Positions 53,016 through 61,975 of a DNA stretch of 64,000 nucleotides are shown here, one piece after another (within the stretch, counting starts at the first letter, position 1; the number at the start of each line of letters is the position of its first letter). A model generated the notes under the pieces. The model saw only the letters and a program-made list of their open reading frames with translations. It made no database searches and was not told the DNA's origin. Where the stretch lies: the NCBI RefSeq assembly GCF_013033355.1, contig NZ_WQDY01000004.1, positions 124,001-188,000 on the forward strand, written 5' to 3'. Origin of the DNA: Ruegeria lacuscaerulensis. Its GTDB lineage: Bacteria; Pseudomonadota; Alphaproteobacteria; Rhodobacterales; Rhodobacteraceae. The position numbers and the translations under genes were made by a program.

Positions 53016-54602
53016 ATGAACGAACAACTCACTCACATGACCAAACAGGTCACAGCCGGGAAACTGACCCGCCGCGAATTTATGGGAAAAGCGGCAGCAT
53101 TGGGTGTTTCGGCAGCGATGGCCAGCACCATGTTTGCAGATGCAGCTCGCGCAGCGGGACCAAAAAAGGGCGGCGATCTTAAGCTGGGCCTTCAGGGCGG
53201 CGAATCCACCAACTCGCTTGACCCGGCAACCTATGCCAGCTCGGTTCCGTTCGCGAACGGCAAGCAGTTCGGTGACACGCTGGTCGAGGTCGCGCCCGAT
53301 GGCTCGATCGAGCCACGCGTCGCCGAAAGCGTTGAAGGCAGCGCGGACGCTAAGGTTTGGACTTTCAAATTGCGCCAAGGCGTGGAATTCCACAATGGCA
53401 AGACCATGACCAGCGAAGACGTGCTGAAAACCATGGAGCGCCATTCGAACGAAGACTCCAAGTCCGGTGCTCTGGGCATCATGAAGGGCATCGAGTCCAT
53501 GAAGGCCGATGGCGAGTATTTCCAGGTCACACTGACCGAAGCGAATGCCGACCTTCCCTATTTGCTGGCCGACTACCACCTGATCATCCAGCCAGACGGC
53601 GGCATGGACAACCCCGGCGCCGGTATCGGCACCGGCCCCTACCAACTGGAGGTCGACGAGCCCGGCGTACGCCATGTGTTCAAGAAATTTGCCAACCACT
53701 GGAACAGTGATTTTGGCAACTTCGACAGCGTCGAAGTGGTTGTAATCAACGACGCAACCGCCCGTACAGCCGCATTGCAGTCGGGCCAGGTTCACGCGAT
53801 CAACCGGGTCGAGCCCAAAGTGGCAGACCTGCTGGGCCGCGCACCCAACCTGACAGTGCATTCAACAGCTGGTCGTGGGCACTATGTGTTCATCATGCAT
53901 TGCGACACCGCACCGTTCGACAACAACGAACTGCGTCTGGCACTGAAATATGCAATCAACCGTCAGGAACTGGTCGACAAGGTTCTTCGTGGTTATGGCT
54001 CGATCGGGAACGACATGCCGATCAACGCGGCATATCCTCTGTTCGATGGCTCGATCCCACAGCGTGAATTCAGCATCGAAAAAGCCGCCGAGCACTATAA
54101 GAAGTCCGGCCATGACGGATCGCCCATCATCTTGCGCGTCGCAGATGGTGCATTCCCGGGTGCCGTGGATGCCGCCGCTCTGTTCCAGCAGACCGCCGCT
54201 CAGGCCGGTATCCCGCTGGAAATCAAGCGTGAGCCCAACGATGGCTACTGGTCCGAAGTATGGAACGTTCAGCCCTTCTGCGCCTCGTATTGGGGTGGCC
54301 GTCCGGTTCAGGATCAGATGTACGCGACCGCGTATCTGTCGACCGCTGACTGGAACGACACGCGGTTCAAGGTTGCCAGCTTTGACGAAATGTTGTTCCA
54401 AGCCCGTGCCGAGCTGGACAATGACAAGCGCAAGAACATCTACAGCCAGATGGGCCAGATGGTCCGCGACGAAGGCGGCCTGATCTGCCCGATGTTCAAC
54501 GACTTTGTCGAAGGCGTCAGCAACCAGCTGGAAGGTTGGGAGACCGACCCGACCCAAGAGCTGATGAACGGTCAGATGTCTCGTAAGATGTGGTTCGCCT
54601 GA
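53016..54602 (+). CDS. Tat-exported ABC substrate-binding protein (SBP_bac_5)
   Basis: The 528-residue protein has a twin-arginine signal (TRREFMGKAAALGVSAAMA) and an SBP_bac_5 fold (VWTFKLRQGVEFHNGKTMTSEDVL, HSTAGRGHYVFIMHCDTAPFDNNELRLALKYAINR). It would bind peptides or similar compounds in the periplasm for the following permeases. The ATG at 53016 with GGGAG upstream begins the Tat signal; an earlier in-frame start would add unrelated sequence. Genes for two permeases and a fused ATPase follow. Confidence 0.93.
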   Translation: MNEQLTHMTKQVTAGKLTRREFMGKAAALGVSAAMASTMFADAARAAGPKKGGDLKLGLQGGESTNSLDPATYASSVPFANGKQFGDTLVEVAPDGSIEPRVAESVEGSADAKVWTFKLRQGVEFHNGKTMTSEDVLKTMERHSNEDSKSGALGIMKGIESMKADGEYFQVTLTEANADLPYLLADYHLIIQPDGGMDNPGAGIGTGPYQLEVDEPGVRHVFKKFANHWNSDFGNFDSVEVVVINDATARTAALQSGQVHAINRVEPKVADLLGRAPNLTVHSTAGRGHYVFIMHCDTAPFDNNELRLALKYAINRQELVDKVLRGYGSIGNDMPINAAYPLFDGSIPQREFSIEKAAEHYKKSGHDGSPIILRVADGAFPGAVDAAALFQQTAAQAGIPLEIKREPNDGYWSEVWNVQPFCASYWGGRPVQDQMYATAYLSTADWNDTRFKVASFDEMLFQARAELDNDKRKNIYSQMGQMVRDEGGLICPMFNDFVEGVSNQLEGWETDPTQELMNGQMSRKMWFA

Positions 54603-54618
54603 TACGGATCACGGACGA

Positions 54619-55575
54619 ATGCATCCTATTCTGAAACTGGTTTCCCAGCGCCTGGCGCTGGGACTCCTATTGCTGCTCGGCGCTTCGGCCCTGATTTTTG
54701 GCCTGACCGAAGCCCTTCCCGGAGACGCCGCGCAAGCCGTCCTGGGGCAGTCCGCAACCCCTGAAGCTCTGGCTAACCTACGCGAAGAAATGGGTCTGAA
54801 CCGCCCTGCCCTGACCCGCTATTTCGAATGGCTGGGTGGCATTGTGCAAGGTGATCTGGGCCAGTCCCTGACAAACAAGCTGGACATCGCCGAATCTGTT
54901 GGCGGCCGTCTGAACAACACTCTGTTCTTGGCGTTCTGGGCCGCGCTGGTTTCGGTTCCACTGGCCATTTTTCTGGGCCTGCTGGCAGTGCGCTACCGCA
55001 ACCGGTGGCCGGACAAGCTGATTTCGGCTGTCACGCTGACCACAATCTCGATCCCGGAATTCCTGATCGGCTATGTGCTGGTCTATTTCGTTGCCGTAAA
55101 ACTGGGTATGTTCTCGCCGCTGGCAATGATCAATGACAGCATGTCACTTGGGCAAAAGCTGAACTCGATCGCACTGCCCGTCATGGTGCTGACCATGGTT
55201 GTCTTGGCGCACATGATGCGTATGACGCGCGCCGCTATTCTGAACGTGATGCAGTCGGCCTATGTCGAAACGGCTGAACTGAAGGGTCTGACCAACTTTA
55301 AAATCATCTACCGCCACGCGCTGCCCAATGCAGTCGCACCTATCGTCAATGTGGTGATGTTGAACCTGGCTTATCTGGTCGTCGGCGTTGTCGTGGTTGA
55401 GGTGGTGTTCGTCTATCCCGGCATGGGGCAGTACCTTGTAGACCACGTGACTAAGCGAGATGTTCCCGTGGTTCTGGCCTGCGGCGTGATCTTTGCCGCG
55501 ATCTATATCGGACTAAACATGGTTGCAGATATCGTTGCCATTCTGGCCAACCCAAGGCTGAGGCATCCGAAATGA
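54619..55575 (+). CDS. Peptide-type ABC permease, DppB family
   Basis: The 318-residue membrane protein has six transmembrane helices, the N-terminal LVSQRLALGLLLLLGASALIFGLTEALPGDA and the EAA loop ETAELKGLTNFKIIYRHALPNAVAPIV in pieces, all typical of DppB/OppB. It forms the first half of the inner-membrane channel. It starts 16 bases after the binding protein and overlaps the DppC gene by four bases. Confidence 0.95.
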   Translation: MHPILKLVSQRLALGLLLLLGASALIFGLTEALPGDAAQAVLGQSATPEALANLREEMGLNRPALTRYFEWLGGIVQGDLGQSLTNKLDIAESVGGRLNNTLFLAFWAALVSVPLAIFLGLLAVRYRNRWPDKLISAVTLTTISIPEFLIGYVLVYFVAVKLGMFSPLAMINDSMSLGQKLNSIALPVMVLTMVVLAHMMRMTRAAILNVMQSAYVETAELKGLTNFKIIYRHALPNAVAPIVNVVMLNLAYLVVGVVVVEVVFVYPGMGQYLVDHVTKRDVPVVLACGVIFAAIYIGLNMVADIVAILANPRLRHPK

Positions 55576-56387
55576 AGAACATCCCAATCTCTGCAATGAT
55601 CGGGCTGGCCTTTACAGCCCTCTACTTTCTGATTGCTCTGCTGGCTCCTGTGCTGGCCCCATACGGTATGGCCGAGGTCGTGGGCGATGTCTGGGAACCG
55701 TCAAGTTCGCAGTTCTGGCTTGGGACCGACAATATCGGGCGCGACCTTCTCAGCCGCATGATCTATGGCGGACGCACAACGATCTTTATCGCGACGGCTG
55801 CGACGATCCTCAGCTTTGTGACCGGTTCGATCCTTGGATTTTTGGCCGCTGTTCTGGGGGGATGGGCCGATCAGGTCATGTCCCGAACAGTTGACCTGAT
55901 CATGTCGATCCCGACGCTCATCAGCGCGCTGGTGGTGCTGGCGATGGTGCCAGTGACCATTCCGGTTCTGATCATCGTCATGGGTCTGTTGGATTCCACC
56001 CGCGTCTATCGCCTGGCTCGCGCAGTCGCGGTAGATATCGCCGTAATGGACTATGTCGAGGCCGCCAAGCTGCGCGGTGAGGGGCAATCGTGGATCATCT
56101 TCCGCGAAATCCTACCTAACGCTCTGTCGCCGCTGGTGGCGGAACTGGGCTTGCGTTTCATCTTTGCGGTTCTCTTCGTCTCGACACTGTCGTTCCTGGG
56201 GCTGGGCGTTCAGCCGCCACTGGCCGATTGGGGCGGGATCGTGAAAGAAAACAAGGACGGCATCGTCTACGGCATCGGCGCGGCGCTTTATCCCGCTGTG
56301 GCTATCGCGACGCTGGCAATCTCGGTCAACCTCGTGGCTGACTGGGTCCTGAACCGAACCACATCGCTGAAAGGAGGCCGGGGATGA
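55572..56387 (+). CDS. Peptide-type ABC permease, DppC family
   Basis: The 271-residue protein is the second channel half, with GTDNIGRDLLSRMIYGGRTT, the EAA loop YVEAAKLRGEGQSWIIFREILPNALSPLV in pieces, and a C-terminal membrane helix. It overlaps the DppB gene (ATGA) and the ATPase gene by four bases each, so all three are translationally coupled. Confidence 0.95.
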   Translation: MKNIPISAMIGLAFTALYFLIALLAPVLAPYGMAEVVGDVWEPSSSQFWLGTDNIGRDLLSRMIYGGRTTIFIATAATILSFVTGSILGFLAAVLGGWADQVMSRTVDLIMSIPTLISALVVLAMVPVTIPVLIIVMGLLDSTRVYRLARAVAVDIAVMDYVEAAKLRGEGQSWIIFREILPNALSPLVAELGLRFIFAVLFVSTLSFLGLGVQPPLADWGGIVKENKDGIVYGIGAALYPAVAIATLAISVNLVADWVLNRTTSLKGGRG

Positions 56388-58021
56388 GTGATACCCTTCT
56401 CAAGGTCCGCGACCTCAAGATCGGCGCGACCGTCTATCCGCCGGGCGAAAAGCCCCATGACATCGAAATCGTGCACGGGGTCAGCTTTGACCTTGAACGC
56501 GGCAAGGTGCTGGGGCTGATCGGTGAATCCGGGGCTGGCAAGTCCACCATCGGCCTGGCCTCGATGGCCTATGGTCGGGGCGGAGTTCAGATCACCGGAG
56601 GCGAGGTCTGGGTCAACGGGCGTGATATCCTGACGACGTCCTATGGCGATATTCGCAAGCTGCGCGGGGGTGAGGTGACGTATGTGTCTCAGTCCGCTGC
56701 GGCGTCCTTTAACCCCGCCAAAAAGATCATGGATCAGGTGGTCGAGGCTGCGGTTGAACAGAAAAAATTCAGCCGCAAAGAGGCCGAGGCCCGCGCGCGC
56801 GAGCTGTTCGCCAAGCTGGGTCTGCCCGACCCCGACAATATCGGCGAGCGCTATCCGCACCAGGTCTCGGGCGGTCAACTACAGCGCTGCATGACAGCGC
56901 TGGCGCTATGCCCCGAGCCTGATCTGGTGGTGTTCGACGAACCCACTACGGCACTGGACGTGACCACGCAGATCGACGTTCTGATGGCCATCAAAGAGGC
57001 TATTGCAGATACCGGCGTTGCCGCGCTGTATATCACGCACGATCTGGCGGTCGTTGCGCAGGTCAGTGATGACATCATGGTTCTGCGCATGGGCAATACG
57101 GTCGAATACGGCACCACCGACCAGATCATCAACAACCCACAGGAAGAGTACACCAAGGCCCTGGTCTCGGTGCGTTCGATCGAACACGAGGAAAAGCAGC
57201 CCACACCTGAACCGGTGCTCAGCGTCGACGGCATCACCGCGCGTTACAAGGGGCTGAATTTCGATGTGCTGCACAACGTCAATGTCGAGCTTCATCCAGG
57301 GCAGACGCTGGCGGTTGTGGGTGAATCGGGTTCGGGCAAGTCCACGCTGGCGCGGGTGATCACCGGCCTGCTGCCGCCGCGCGATGGTGAGATCACGTTT
57401 GCCGGGCGCAAGCTATCGCCCGACCTCAAGGGCCGCACCCGCGAGGACCTGCGTGAATTGCAGATGATCTACCAGATGGCCGATGTTGCGATGAACCCTC
57501 GTCAAACCGTGGGCACCATCATCGGACGCCCGCTGGAGTTCTACTTCAACATGCGCGGCGCTGAAAAACGCAAGCGGATTGTGGAACTGCTGGACGAGAT
57601 CGAGCTGGGCGAAAAGTTCATTGACCGCTACCCGGCAGAGCTGTCCGGCGGACAGAAACAGCGTGTCTGTATTGCGCGCTCTTTGGCCGCCAAGCCCAAG
57701 ATGATCATCTGCGATGAGGTCACCTCGGCGCTGGACCCGCTGGTGGCAGACGGCATCCTGAAGCTGCTTCTGGACCTGCAGAAGATTGAGGATGTGGCCT
57801 ATTTGTTCATCACTCACGATCTGGCGACGGTCCGCGCGATCAGCGACAGTATTGCGGTGATGTATCAGGGCCGTGTGGTCCGCTACGGCCCGAAATCGCA
57901 GGTTCTGAGCCCGCCGTTCGACGACTATACCGACCTTCTGCTAAGCTCGGTGCCCGAGATGCATTTGGGTTGGCTGGAAGAGGTTGTCGCGCACCGCAAG
58001 ATGGAGAGCGCCGGGAACTGA
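56384..58021 (+). CDS. Fused ABC ATPase pair, DppD-DppF type
   Basis: The 545-residue protein carries two complete ATPase domains. Domain 1 has Walker A at 48-56, signature VSGGQ at 161-165 and Walker B ending LVVFDEPTTALD. Domain 2 has Walker A at 313-321, signature LSGGQ at 420-424 and Walker B MIICDEVTSALD. Peptide importers usually encode these as two proteins; here they are one. It powers import with the two permeases just upstream. A terminator follows. Confidence 0.95.
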   Translation: MSDTLLKVRDLKIGATVYPPGEKPHDIEIVHGVSFDLERGKVLGLIGESGAGKSTIGLASMAYGRGGVQITGGEVWVNGRDILTTSYGDIRKLRGGEVTYVSQSAAASFNPAKKIMDQVVEAAVEQKKFSRKEAEARARELFAKLGLPDPDNIGERYPHQVSGGQLQRCMTALALCPEPDLVVFDEPTTALDVTTQIDVLMAIKEAIADTGVAALYITHDLAVVAQVSDDIMVLRMGNTVEYGTTDQIINNPQEEYTKALVSVRSIEHEEKQPTPEPVLSVDGITARYKGLNFDVLHNVNVELHPGQTLAVVGESGSGKSTLARVITGLLPPRDGEITFAGRKLSPDLKGRTREDLRELQMIYQMADVAMNPRQTVGTIIGRPLEFYFNMRGAEKRKRIVELLDEIELGEKFIDRYPAELSGGQKQRVCIARSLAAKPKMIICDEVTSALDPLVADGILKLLLDLQKIEDVAYLFITHDLATVRAISDSIAVMYQGRVVRYGPKSQVLSPPFDDYTDLLLSSVPEMHLGWLEEVVAHRKMESAGN

Positions 58022-58040
58022 TCCCACGCAAAACAATCAT

Positions 58041-58079
58041 AAAATCCCGACGCTTGTCACAAACAGGTGTCGGGATTTT
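58041..58079 (+). terminator. Terminator after the ABC importer operon
   Basis: AAAATCCCGAC (58041-58051) and GTCGGGATTTT (58069-58079) form a perfect 11-base stem with a 17-base loop, ending in T residues. It separates the importer from the downstream phosphodiesterase gene. Confidence 0.87.
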
Positions 58080-58159
58080 GCTATTTGGGGCGGGAACAAG
58101 CTGCCCCTGCCCTGCGAATATCGTAGGGTCGCCGAAAGACCCCACGAAAAGGCCGAACC

Positions 58160-58996
58160 ATGGACCGCAAACTTCTTCTCATCATCCTTGACGGTGTCCC
58201 TTGGCGTAATTTCCGCCGCCTGTTCGGCAACCTCGAGGGTTGGGTCGACAGCGGCGAGGCGCGCGTGTGGAAACACCGCGCGGTTTTGCCATCAATCTCA
58301 GCCAGTTGCTACGCCTCGATCCACACAGGTGTCTCACCGCAGGAACATGGCTGCACCGGCAATGGCAATGTCTTCCGCCTCAGCCACAAGGACGTGTTCA
58401 GCCAAGTCCGCGAGGCCGGGGGCATCACAGGGGCAGTCACCCACAGCTTTTGGTCACAGTTCTTCAACCGCCATCCCTTCGACTACGTGCGCGACGTGGA
58501 ATATGACGAACCCAACAGCAAGACGATCAACCACGGCCGGTTCCACACCATGACGGGCTACGGCAAAGCCAATCAGATGACGCCCTGCGATGTGGATCTG
58601 TTTGCGCAGCTCACTAACATGTGCCTTCGGTTCGGGCTGGATTACGGTATCCTGCACACTTGCACTCTGGACAGCATGGGGCACCGTTTTTTCCACGAAA
58701 GCGAAGAGATGGACCACGCTTGTTTTGTCATGGACGAAATGCTGGCCCCATTTATTCCCCGCTGGCGCCAGTTGGGGTACGAGGTTATCGTCACCGCCGA
58801 CCACGGTCAGGACGACCGCGGCCACCACGGAGGGCGCAGTCCACTGCAACAGGAAACGGCGCTGTATTACTTCGGCGACGCGGAAGGCCCCGAGGCGGAT
58901 ACGGTCATAGACCAGCTTCAGTTGGCACCTACGATCCTGACGAGGATGGGCGCACCGGTGGCCGAGACCATGAAGGCGCAACCCTTTCTGAAGTGA
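58160..58996 (+). CDS. Alkaline-phosphatase-superfamily phosphodiesterase
   Basis: The 278-residue protein has metal motifs at Asp11 (ILDGVP), a catalytic Ser/Thr region LPSISASCYASIHTG, LDSMGHRF and VTADHGQDDRGHHGG. These match the nucleotide pyrophosphatase/phosphodiesterase group of the alkaline phosphatase superfamily. No signal peptide is visible, so it should be cytoplasmic, unusual for the family. It has its own transcription start after the 58-kb terminator. Its 3' end touches the esterase gene. Confidence 0.87.
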   Translation: MDRKLLLIILDGVPWRNFRRLFGNLEGWVDSGEARVWKHRAVLPSISASCYASIHTGVSPQEHGCTGNGNVFRLSHKDVFSQVREAGGITGAVTHSFWSQFFNRHPFDYVRDVEYDEPNSKTINHGRFHTMTGYGKANQMTPCDVDLFAQLTNMCLRFGLDYGILHTCTLDSMGHRFFHESEEMDHACFVMDEMLAPFIPRWRQLGYEVIVTADHGQDDRGHHGGRSPLQQETALYYFGDAEGPEADTVIDQLQLAPTILTRMGAPVAETMKAQPFLK

Positions 58997-59920
58997 TCAG
59001 TCATAGGGCCAGATTTGCTGGCCCAGCGCTTCAATCGCGATCGAAATCCGCTCAAAACTATCTGCAGCACGTTTGACCGAGCTTCGTGCCCGCAGATAGC
59101 CATGCACCAGTCCCGCTTCGTTGATGCAATGTGCCTTCCCTCCGGCCTTTTTGATCCGTGCGCAATAGTCTGGCCCGTCATCCCGCAGCGGATCGCAATC
59201 CGCCGTCACAATCACTGTGGGCGGCAGCCCGGCGAAATCCGTATCCTGCAAAGGCGCGTAGGTCGGGTCACTTTGCGGAGGCGTGCCACCGCAACGCACC
59301 TTTTCGTAAAAGACTATGTCTTCCAACGTCAAAAGCGGCGCATGGGCATGTTCGATATAAGACCCTTTAGAGCGGTCCCCGCCCAATCCCGGATAGATCA
59401 GAACTTGCCCCAGAATCCCATCCAGCCGACCCCGCGCGTGATGAGATACAGCGGCGACCAGATTGCCTCCGGCGCTGTCTCCGGCCAGAACAAGCGGGTC
59501 ACCGAATTCACTCGCGGCCCATTGCACTGCGGTCCACGCATCCTGAAACTGCGCCGGATGCACATGTTCGGGGCAGAGCCGATAATCTACGGCAACAATT
59601 CGGTACCCGGTCTGCGCGCAAATTTCAGCGCAGACGTCATCGTGGCTGTCCAGTCCTCCGACAACAAACCCACCGCCGTGCAGATAGACGACCGTCCGTG
59701 TCGGATCACCGGCAGTGTAAATGCGAACAGGCACACCCTCGGCGTGCCTGTCTTCTGTTTCAACGCCCACCGGGCGCGGTTGGCGAAAGTCGCGGCACAT
59801 GGCGTCATACACGTTGCGCTGATCCGCGATGGAAAGATCAACCGCATCATCTGGATAGCTTTCAGCGGTACGTCTTATGAACGCCCAGGTTTCTTCGTCG
59901 ATCAGGCGTTCATAATCCAT
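58997..59920 (-). CDS. Alpha/beta hydrolase, hormone-sensitive-lipase type
   Basis: The 307-residue esterase has the oxyanion motif HGGGF (81-85) and nucleophile Ser149 in GDSAGG, with catalytic Asp (TADCDPLRDD) and His (LVHGYLRA) downstream. This is the HSL branch of ester hydrolases. The ATG at 59920 has GGAGG four bases upstream. It lies 13 bases after the acyl-CoA synthetase gene on the same strand, so it may release fatty acid for activation. Confidence 0.92.
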   Translation of the reverse strand: MDYERLIDEETWAFIRRTAESYPDDAVDLSIADQRNVYDAMCRDFRQPRPVGVETEDRHAEGVPVRIYTAGDPTRTVVYLHGGGFVVGGLDSHDDVCAEICAQTGYRIVAVDYRLCPEHVHPAQFQDAWTAVQWAASEFGDPLVLAGDSAGGNLVAAVSHHARGRLDGILGQVLIYPGLGGDRSKGSYIEHAHAPLLTLEDIVFYEKVRCGGTPPQSDPTYAPLQDTDFAGLPPTVIVTADCDPLRDDGPDYCARIKKAGGKAHCINEAGLVHGYLRARSSVKRAADSFERISIAIEALGQQIWPYD

Positions 59921-59933
59921 GTGTCCTCCGCAA

Positions 59934-61823
59934 TCAGGCAGCCCATTCCCATGGCCGGGTAAATGAGCCCAGCACTTTACTGACATCGTCGTCCGAGGAA
60001 CCGTTCGCGTCAAGCTGTGCGACCAAACCGCGTTTTTTATCATCAAGCACCGAGACAACACGGGCCTCGACACCGGCTTTTTCCAGCGCACCGTTGTAGA
60101 TACGGGTGATCGCCTGTTTGCGCAGTTCGGGTTTGAACACTTTTCCGACGGCGGTCTTGGGAAGCTCGTCCAAAATGGTCATGTGCTTGGGTTGTGCGGC
60201 GCGTTCGTGAACGTGGACGTCGCAGTATTCCATCAGTTCCTGTTCGGTGACCTTCGCTCCATCGACCAGTTCGACAAAGGCGCAAGGCACCTCTCCCGCA
60301 TAGGCATCGGGCTGGCCAATGGCACCAGCGAATGCGACTGCCTCATGGCCCAGCAGGGCCTCTTCGATCTCAGCCGGGTCGATATTGTGACCTCCGCGAA
60401 TGATCAGGTCTTTGGCGCGGCCCGTAATCCACAGGTATCCGTCCTCGTCAAAGCGGCCCAGATCGCCTGTGCGCAGGTATTCGTCGAAATGATAAAGATC
60501 TACGTTCTTGTCTGCTTCGGTATAGGTATTGCCAGCGTAGACACCCGGGTTCGAAATACAGATCTCGCCGATCTCGTTGGCAGCAGACTCGACCGGGCCG
60601 TCCGGGCTGTCGTTGAGGATTTTTACGTCCGTATAGGGGAACGGAATCCCGATCGAACCGATCTTTTTCTCACCATCCGTCGGGTTACATGACACCAGAC
60701 AGGTTGCCTCGGTCAGGCCATAACCTTCGATGATCGTGACGCCCGTGGCCTCTTCAAAGCGGCGGAACAGCTCGACCGGCAGCGGGGCCGAGCCCGAGAA
60801 CGCAGTTTTCACGCTTGAGATATCGGCATCTACCGGGCGCTGCATCTTGGCAGCAATCGCCGTTGGGACAGTGATGATAAATGTCACCTTCCAACGCTCG
60901 ATCAGCTTCCAGAAATTATCGAACACGCCATCGCCGCGATAGCCTTGCGGCGTCGGGAATACCACATGCGCACCCGACGACACAGCCGCCATCATGATCA
61001 CATGTACGGCAAAGACGTGGAACATCGGAAGCGGGCACATAACAACGTCTTCGTCCGAGAACAGCAGCGTGTCGCCAAGCCAGCCGTTATAGATCATGCC
61101 CGAGTACTTGTGCTGTGCCACTTTGGGCATACCCGTTGTACCACCGGTGTGGAAATAGCAGGCGACGCGGTCTTCCTTACTGTCTTCGAAAGTCAGAGTG
61201 GTCGGCTGTTTGGCAAGCTCTTTACTGAAGCTTTTGTAGTCCGCATGCGCCAGATGTTCCTTGTCGCCCATCTTGGGACGCAAAAGAGGCACGATCCATG
61301 ACTTGGGCGGGGTCAAATAGCGGTTCAGATCAATTTCGAGGATTGTGTTGACCTTGGGCGCATGCCGCACGGCCTCTTCGACCTTTTGGGCCACATCCGT
61401 CTTGGGGAAGGATTTCAGCGTGACAACAACCTTGGCACCGGTTTCACGCAGGATGGCTGCAATCTGTTCGGGTTCAAGCAAAGGGTTGATCGGGTTGACG
61501 ATACCTGCAACCGCGCCACCCATCATGGTGATCAGCGTCTCATTACAGTTGGGTAGGATATAGGCGACTACGTCCTTTTCCCCGACACCCAACGACCGGA
61601 AGAGATTGGCGGCCTGATTGACCTTGCCCAGCAGGTCCGACCATGTCAGCGTCTCGGCCTTGTCTGTGGGACCAGAAAACAACTGAAAGCTGATCGCATT
61701 GTTGTTCGGAAACTTGGTCGCGGTTCGCGACAATAACTGGTGGAATGTGACCGGAACGTCCCGATCCTCCCACGGCATTTCCTGTTCAAGTTTCTTCTTA
61801 TCGTCGATGCCAACAAACGACAT
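59934..61823 (-). CDS. Fatty acyl-CoA synthetase
   Basis: The 629-residue AMP-binding enzyme has the A3 motif HTGGTTGMPKV, A5 YGLTEAT, A7/A8 RTGDLGRFDEDGYLWITGRAKD and A10 PKTAVGKVFKPELR. It activates a carboxylic acid, probably a medium or long chain fatty acid, to its CoA ester via an adenylate. GGAGGAG precedes the ATG. It lies directly upstream of the esterase gene. Confidence 0.92.
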   Translation of the reverse strand: MSFVGIDDKKKLEQEMPWEDRDVPVTFHQLLSRTATKFPNNNAISFQLFSGPTDKAETLTWSDLLGKVNQAANLFRSLGVGEKDVVAYILPNCNETLITMMGGAVAGIVNPINPLLEPEQIAAILRETGAKVVVTLKSFPKTDVAQKVEEAVRHAPKVNTILEIDLNRYLTPPKSWIVPLLRPKMGDKEHLAHADYKSFSKELAKQPTTLTFEDSKEDRVACYFHTGGTTGMPKVAQHKYSGMIYNGWLGDTLLFSDEDVVMCPLPMFHVFAVHVIMMAAVSSGAHVVFPTPQGYRGDGVFDNFWKLIERWKVTFIITVPTAIAAKMQRPVDADISSVKTAFSGSAPLPVELFRRFEEATGVTIIEGYGLTEATCLVSCNPTDGEKKIGSIGIPFPYTDVKILNDSPDGPVESAANEIGEICISNPGVYAGNTYTEADKNVDLYHFDEYLRTGDLGRFDEDGYLWITGRAKDLIIRGGHNIDPAEIEEALLGHEAVAFAGAIGQPDAYAGEVPCAFVELVDGAKVTEQELMEYCDVHVHERAAQPKHMTILDELPKTAVGKVFKPELRKQAITRIYNGALEKAGVEARVVSVLDDKKRGLVAQLDANGSSDDDVSKVLGSFTRPWEWAA

Positions 61824-61975
61824 GCGTCTCCTCCCGTTTTATTTCGCACTCTGCGCGCGGCTTTTTCCATCACAGGATGGAAGTAAAACCACGCGGGTTC
61901 AAGCAACGGGTTAGAGAGGGAGGGGGTAAAAAACTAAATTACGCTACGGCGAAAATCCGTTTCCCCGACGTCATA

